This document shows positions 60,567-64,000 of a stretch of DNA of 64,000 bases, in pieces. The number at the start of each line of letters is the position of its first letter. Within the stretch, counting starts at the first letter, position 1. The notes below the pieces were generated by a model. That model had not been told where the DNA came from. It saw only the letters and a program-made list of their open reading frames with translations, and ran no database searches. This stretch comes from Acanthaster planci (lineage: Eukaryota; Echinodermata; Asteroidea; Valvatida; Acanthasteridae), in the NCBI RefSeq assembly GCF_001949145.1, contig NW_019091437.1, positions 358,754-422,753 of the forward strand. Reading direction: 5' to 3'. The position numbers and the translations under genes were made by a program.

Positions 60567-61531
60567 CCGCATTCCCACTTGATCCACCAATTGGGAGATC
60601 TGATCCACCTTTTGCCAAATTGCTGGATCAGATCCCCTAATTGGCGGATCAGATCCAACAAGTGTGTGTAGTGGGAACGCTAACCGTTATAACGTGGATC
60701 AGGATCAGATCCACCTTGCTTGATCGTCCTCTGGAGCAAGATACAGATCCCCCAATTGGTGGATCAGATCATGCAATTGGTGGATCACGATCAGATGGGA
60801 ACGCAAAAGGTGGATCTGATCTGGCAATTTGACCTGTCAACATCCGTCCGTGCATTGGTGGCGCAGAACTTTTGCGGTCTGATGTACAAAGAGATACGTT
60901 TTTTTGTATGTAGCTCATGTGAACATTTTTAATGTGCACAGCATGAACAATAAACAACCCCTGAACTACGGGCTAGCAAAATGTGTCACCACGCATTCGC
61001 AATGCATGCATGCCGCGATGTGTGCCTAGCTCTTTCACAATTTTCATTGCGCATTCGTCTGTTTCTTAACTTTTTCATTCGTGTTATTTTACTTGCTTTC
61101 CTTCAAAAACTAATTCTGTGTTAGCGTATAACCCGCAGTGTGTAATAGAGTATCGGAAACAGAAGCAAAGTTTGAAGAGACAACGTACTAGCTAGGTTGA
61201 ACATTCGATCCGATTCAAGGTCGGCACGTCAGTAGAACTCCGCATCTAAGAAACCTTTGGATTTCTTCCTCCCATGTCGAAAGCTGGGAATATCAAACCA
61301 CTGCAAGCATACGCATGCAATTTGAACCGTCCCAGCATGCAACACTGCCACAGAGCGCGCACTCAGTAAGCTAGCGCATGCGCAGTGCCCAACTCAGTGA
61401 CCTTTCGGGGTCGACAAAGGTGGATCAAGCGTAAGTGGGAACGCGACTTGCGGTTTCGTTGCTGTAAGATAACAATCACACCAAAATGCTGGATCATGAT
61501 CCACCTGTTCCCAATTCAAGTGGGAATGCTG
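60567..61531. mobile_element. 965-bp DNA element with perfect 7-bp target duplication
   Basis: The termini CCGCATTCCCACTTGA (left) and the reverse complement of CAGCATTCCCACTTGA (right) are inverted. TCTTACA flanks both sides exactly (60560-60566 and 61532-61538). The left 270 bases contain many GGATCAGATC or GGTGGATC words, often as AATTGGTGGATCAGATC, and the right end has GGATCATGATCCACC. These look like clustered transposase-binding motifs. There is no transposase frame. A 7-bp duplication is unusual for the common superfamilies (hAT and P make 8), so I leave the class open. It occupies most of the intron between the exons at 60200 and 61640. Confidence 0.8.
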
Positions 61532-61639
61532 TCTTACATCCTCAGAGATTTTTTTAAAACCTGCCCACATACATTGTATCTCTCTCATGCACGGCAATTT
61601 GACAGCTAGCCTGTGTATCATTCATGCTCTGCTCTCCAG

Positions 61640-61719
61640 GCAGAAAGTATGGCACCTGGATGTCTATACATCATGAAATATGTACCACTGTCAAACCAAA
61701 AGAGCATCTTGCTCTGTAA
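61640..61719 (+). CDS. Candidate last coding exon
   Basis: The acceptor CATGCTCTGCTCTCCAG is followed by a phase-1 frame: (S)RKYGTWMSIHHEICTTVKPK, EHLAL, then TAA at 61717-61719. The A left over from the exon ending at 60340 joins GC to make Ser. Basic and tyrosine-containing residues fit a short C-terminal tail. An AATAAA follows at 61875. The competing phase-0 reading is open longer (to 61873) but does not match the upstream exon phase. No family is recognised. Confidence 0.32.
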
Positions 61720-61874
61720 AACAAGCATTGGCGACACTGGTCATCAGCACTTGGTGAAGTGTTACAGTGTACAGTCCTATACCAAACAATCTGGTATACT
61801 GACAATGATCAACATTCCCTTTTTCCCCTTGAATTTTCGGTGCACTTTTACTGAGCATCGGAACTTTGTTTAAA

Positions 61875-61880
61875 AATAAA
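61875..61880 (+). terminator. Possible poly(A) signal
   Basis: AATAAA lies 156 bases after the proposed stop codon at 61719. It is a common hexamer in AT-rich DNA, so its weight depends on the last exon being real. Confidence 0.3.
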
Positions 61881-62126
61881 AGAAACATGAGTAAATCCCA
61901 GTCATTTGATTGGTGAATTGTTGGTCTCGCAATAAGAAGTATTCGTCCAAACAGGCAATGCAATAGAGACAATATTTAGCTTTGCATGAGGGAATGTGAA
62001 TTTTAGGCTTGGTATAGGCCTGATGCATGAGAGAAGAATGTTTCCCTAACACCGATGTATTTATTTACATTGTAATCTCAGTGTGGTACAAGGTTTGAAA
62101 AAAGAAACGAAAAAGACAAGCTTGTT
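61881..62126. other. Non-coding, nothing recognised
   Basis: AT-rich sequence between the possible poly(A) site and a tRNA-like fragment. Confidence 0.4.
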
Positions 62127-62198
62127 CAGGTTGGATTTGAACCTGTGACATTCTGCTCACTAACTTGCAGACATCTTATCACTTTGATAGCTAGCTCA
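62127..62198 (-). repeat. tRNA-like (SINE-type) fragment
   Basis: Read on the minus strand it has an internal-promoter B box, GGTTCAAATCC (62143-62133), preceded at tRNA-like spacing by TAGCTATCAAAGTGATAAGA, which loosely resembles a D arm and A box (family TRGCnnAGTnGG). The cloverleaf is not intact, because the A box carries changes, so I call it a tRNA-derived SINE head or tRNA pseudogene and not a functional tRNA. Confidence 0.4.
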
Positions 62199-64000
62199 AA
62201 TACAGTGCAGCAGCAGGTACCATGCTGCAAGTAGTCAATTTATTCATCATGCAATAATTGATCACTCCATTTGTCAACTAAATTAGTCTTACTATTTTCT
62301 GTGTTAATTGTTCCTGCCGCTACACTCATGAACATTATTTGTGTACTTAGCCAAAGTTTTATAACCACAAATCATAGGATATGGAGCAAGTATCGCCGTG
62401 GAAGCTTTGCAAGATTGTAGAAGCGTTTGGTCTTTTAACACACCGCTCACTGAAATAGTTTAAAAGACAATGTTATTTTTACACAGTGCTGCTGGTATAC
62501 TGCTGCATTGTTTATTTGTAGAGGGAAGGGATACACACACATGTGTTAATATTTGAGCATAAGGATCAACAAGGAATGTTGTTGTACTGTCTGCTTCGTG
62601 TGTAATATCTTATTTGCATAACTTTGGCAGAGGGCAGGATTGTTTAATTGCAAAGTCAGTGGAAGCAAGTGAGGATAATTCCTGGGAGATGCTGTTGAGC
62701 AAAAAAACTGGAACCGCTTTTTGTTTTGGCCTTGTCACAGTTTCCCCCCAAGTCCTCATACATTGCAAGAACATTGTCTCACATGTTCAGGATACATTAA
62801 AGTCAATTCTAGTCTTGGATGGTCATTACGAGTATGACTGTTCTTATGTTGATGAAGTTCATTGTAGTAATACACCGACTAACGGTTGTAATCATTTAGC
62901 ATTCTGAAACTTTGTGAGACCTTTTGTGTTCATCCTAACTGAAAAAAACTCGGTTAAAAATGTGACAACTGAAGAGCTGTCACGTGGTAAAAAATATATG
63001 ATGCATTATCATTTATCTGTTTGTTTAAGACTTTGAAGTTCGAAATGCACCGTCAGCAGGGACATAAATTGGTCTATTGGGACTAAAGGGTCCAAAGTAA
63101 AGAAAAATTGCATTTATTTCAGTAACATTGGCAAAGCTTTAAAGGAACGGACGGGGCACAGCTTGTGAGATGCATTGGTAATTAATTAAACCTAGCTTAA
63201 GACATGTTCATCTATGTTTTATTTTGCGGGGCTAGGGTGTGCCTTAACAGTCTGAAGACAAGGTTCTGTAAGGACCCTGCTTTTCATAAATGGGGTGGGG
63301 TTCCTGTCGTTGAGGGCAGGACCAGTTATAGCATACCTGAACTGGGAGGTACCTTTGAAGTCACAGGGGGTCTGCAGTGTGTTGACATTGTCATTGGTTC
63401 TGAAAAAACAGGCTGTGTTTGTGGACTGTCTGGGCCCTATTGTGAGGGGAAAGAAAGCAGGGCAGGGAGTAGCAACTGCTGTTTAGTTTGGCAGGTGAAG
63501 TGGGAACTAGAGATGGTTGGTAAGTTGGTTGGCCATTTGGGGGAGGGGCGTGGCTGATCTGAGGGTGTTGGAGATCGGTTCGCAGTACCTGTTGGGCACA
63601 GGGTCGACCATGGGTAGGCTGTCAGACAGGCTCTTTGTCATGGTAAAAAGGTGTTCACCTAGACCCAGACTCTAAGTTAAAAGGGACACGTGTCTGCAAC
63701 TTTTGTGTTTATTGTGAAATGCTTGCTAAAAGAGGATATAAATGATTCATGAGGTTAAGTCAGTCCATATGAGTCCATTTGACCCGATCCATTTTTTGCG
63801 CAGTTTGATGGTTTTACACAGAGAGGCCACACCTGTTTTGGAGTCACAACCTGTTTTAACTTTGGCTGTTCTCAAAATGTGTCCATAAGGGAGCATTCCG
63901 GTACAGTTTGACAGAGTTCTTTATAAGTATGAGAGTTCCTGTGTTTGTGAACCAGTAAATACAGATGCTGGGCACCTGTGTTGTGTGCCATAATGCAGGA
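62199..64000. other. No gene recognised
   Basis: Two plus-strand open runs (62614-62907 and 63204-63557) have no domain I know and no convincing start or splice context. The second is G-rich and open in two overlapping frames, more like a compositional effect than a gene. Confidence 0.4.

Noticed and set aside
60769-61609. Several 60-90 codon frames in the 60.6-61.6 kb region
   Set aside because: They lie within or across the 965-bp transposon and consist of its GGATCAGATC repeats.
1-64000. CRISPR array, operons, ribosome binding sites, replication origin
   Set aside because: The sequence is eukaryotic nuclear DNA. The tandem repeats seen are microsatellites or transposon-linked arrays, without spacer structure.

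Overview
The window reads as nuclear DNA of a multicellular animal, not of a bacterium or virus. It is AT-rich, densely packed with small interspersed repeats, and shows short GC-richer islands, GT-AG splice sites, two degraded non-LTR retrotransposon copies and one 548-base assembly gap. Very frequent ACATGT/TACATGTA palindromes, CAG...CTG elements with TA duplications, and a non-LTR element type I associate with amphioxus, coral and echinoderm genomes make an invertebrate deuterostome, perhaps amphioxus (Branchiostoma), my best guess. That guess comes from general resemblance and was not confirmed by any search.

The clearest cellular coding sequence is one plus-strand exon at 40215-40580. 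It encodes a complete, divergent CUB-type extracellular domain with phase-1 introns on both sides. Other candidate exons on the same strand keep phase 1: two alternative first exons (4516-4558 and 10113-10149), a shared second exon that completes a signal peptide (14794-14826), mini-exons in the large intron (24925-24987 and 25945-25980), a weak membrane-span candidate (44652-44753), a tyrosine-containing exon (45747-45869), a basic tail-like exon (60200-60340) and a possible last exon (61640-61719) with a poly(A) signal at 61875. Together they suggest a small single-pass cell-surface CUB protein spread over more than 50 kb. Only the CUB exon is strong by itself. The joins are inference, and the membrane span is not convincingly located.

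The rest is mostly transposon debris. From left to right: a hairpin-ended element (295-756); an element with repeated CACTTCGCCCC termini (about 819-1818); two hairpin MITEs (2407-2588, 2849-3057); a GC-rich block at 3.9-4.56 kb that may hold a divergent promoter; CAG...CTG/TA elements (6331-7216, 7453-7813, 18577-19495, 45951-47154); a CAGGG-ended element (11054-11773); further MITEs at 15.3, 22.9, 41.9 and 47.8 kb; a C-rich dispersed family with at least five copies between 16 and 30 kb; an endonuclease-region LINE fragment (about 29100-29755); a LINE copy that lost its reverse-transcriptase core (53350-55070); a 36-bp minisatellite that runs into the gap at 58.1-58.65 kb; and a 965-bp element with a perfect 7-bp target duplication (60567-61531) inside an intron of the proposed gene. 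I saw no CRISPR array, operon, rRNA or intact tRNA gene.
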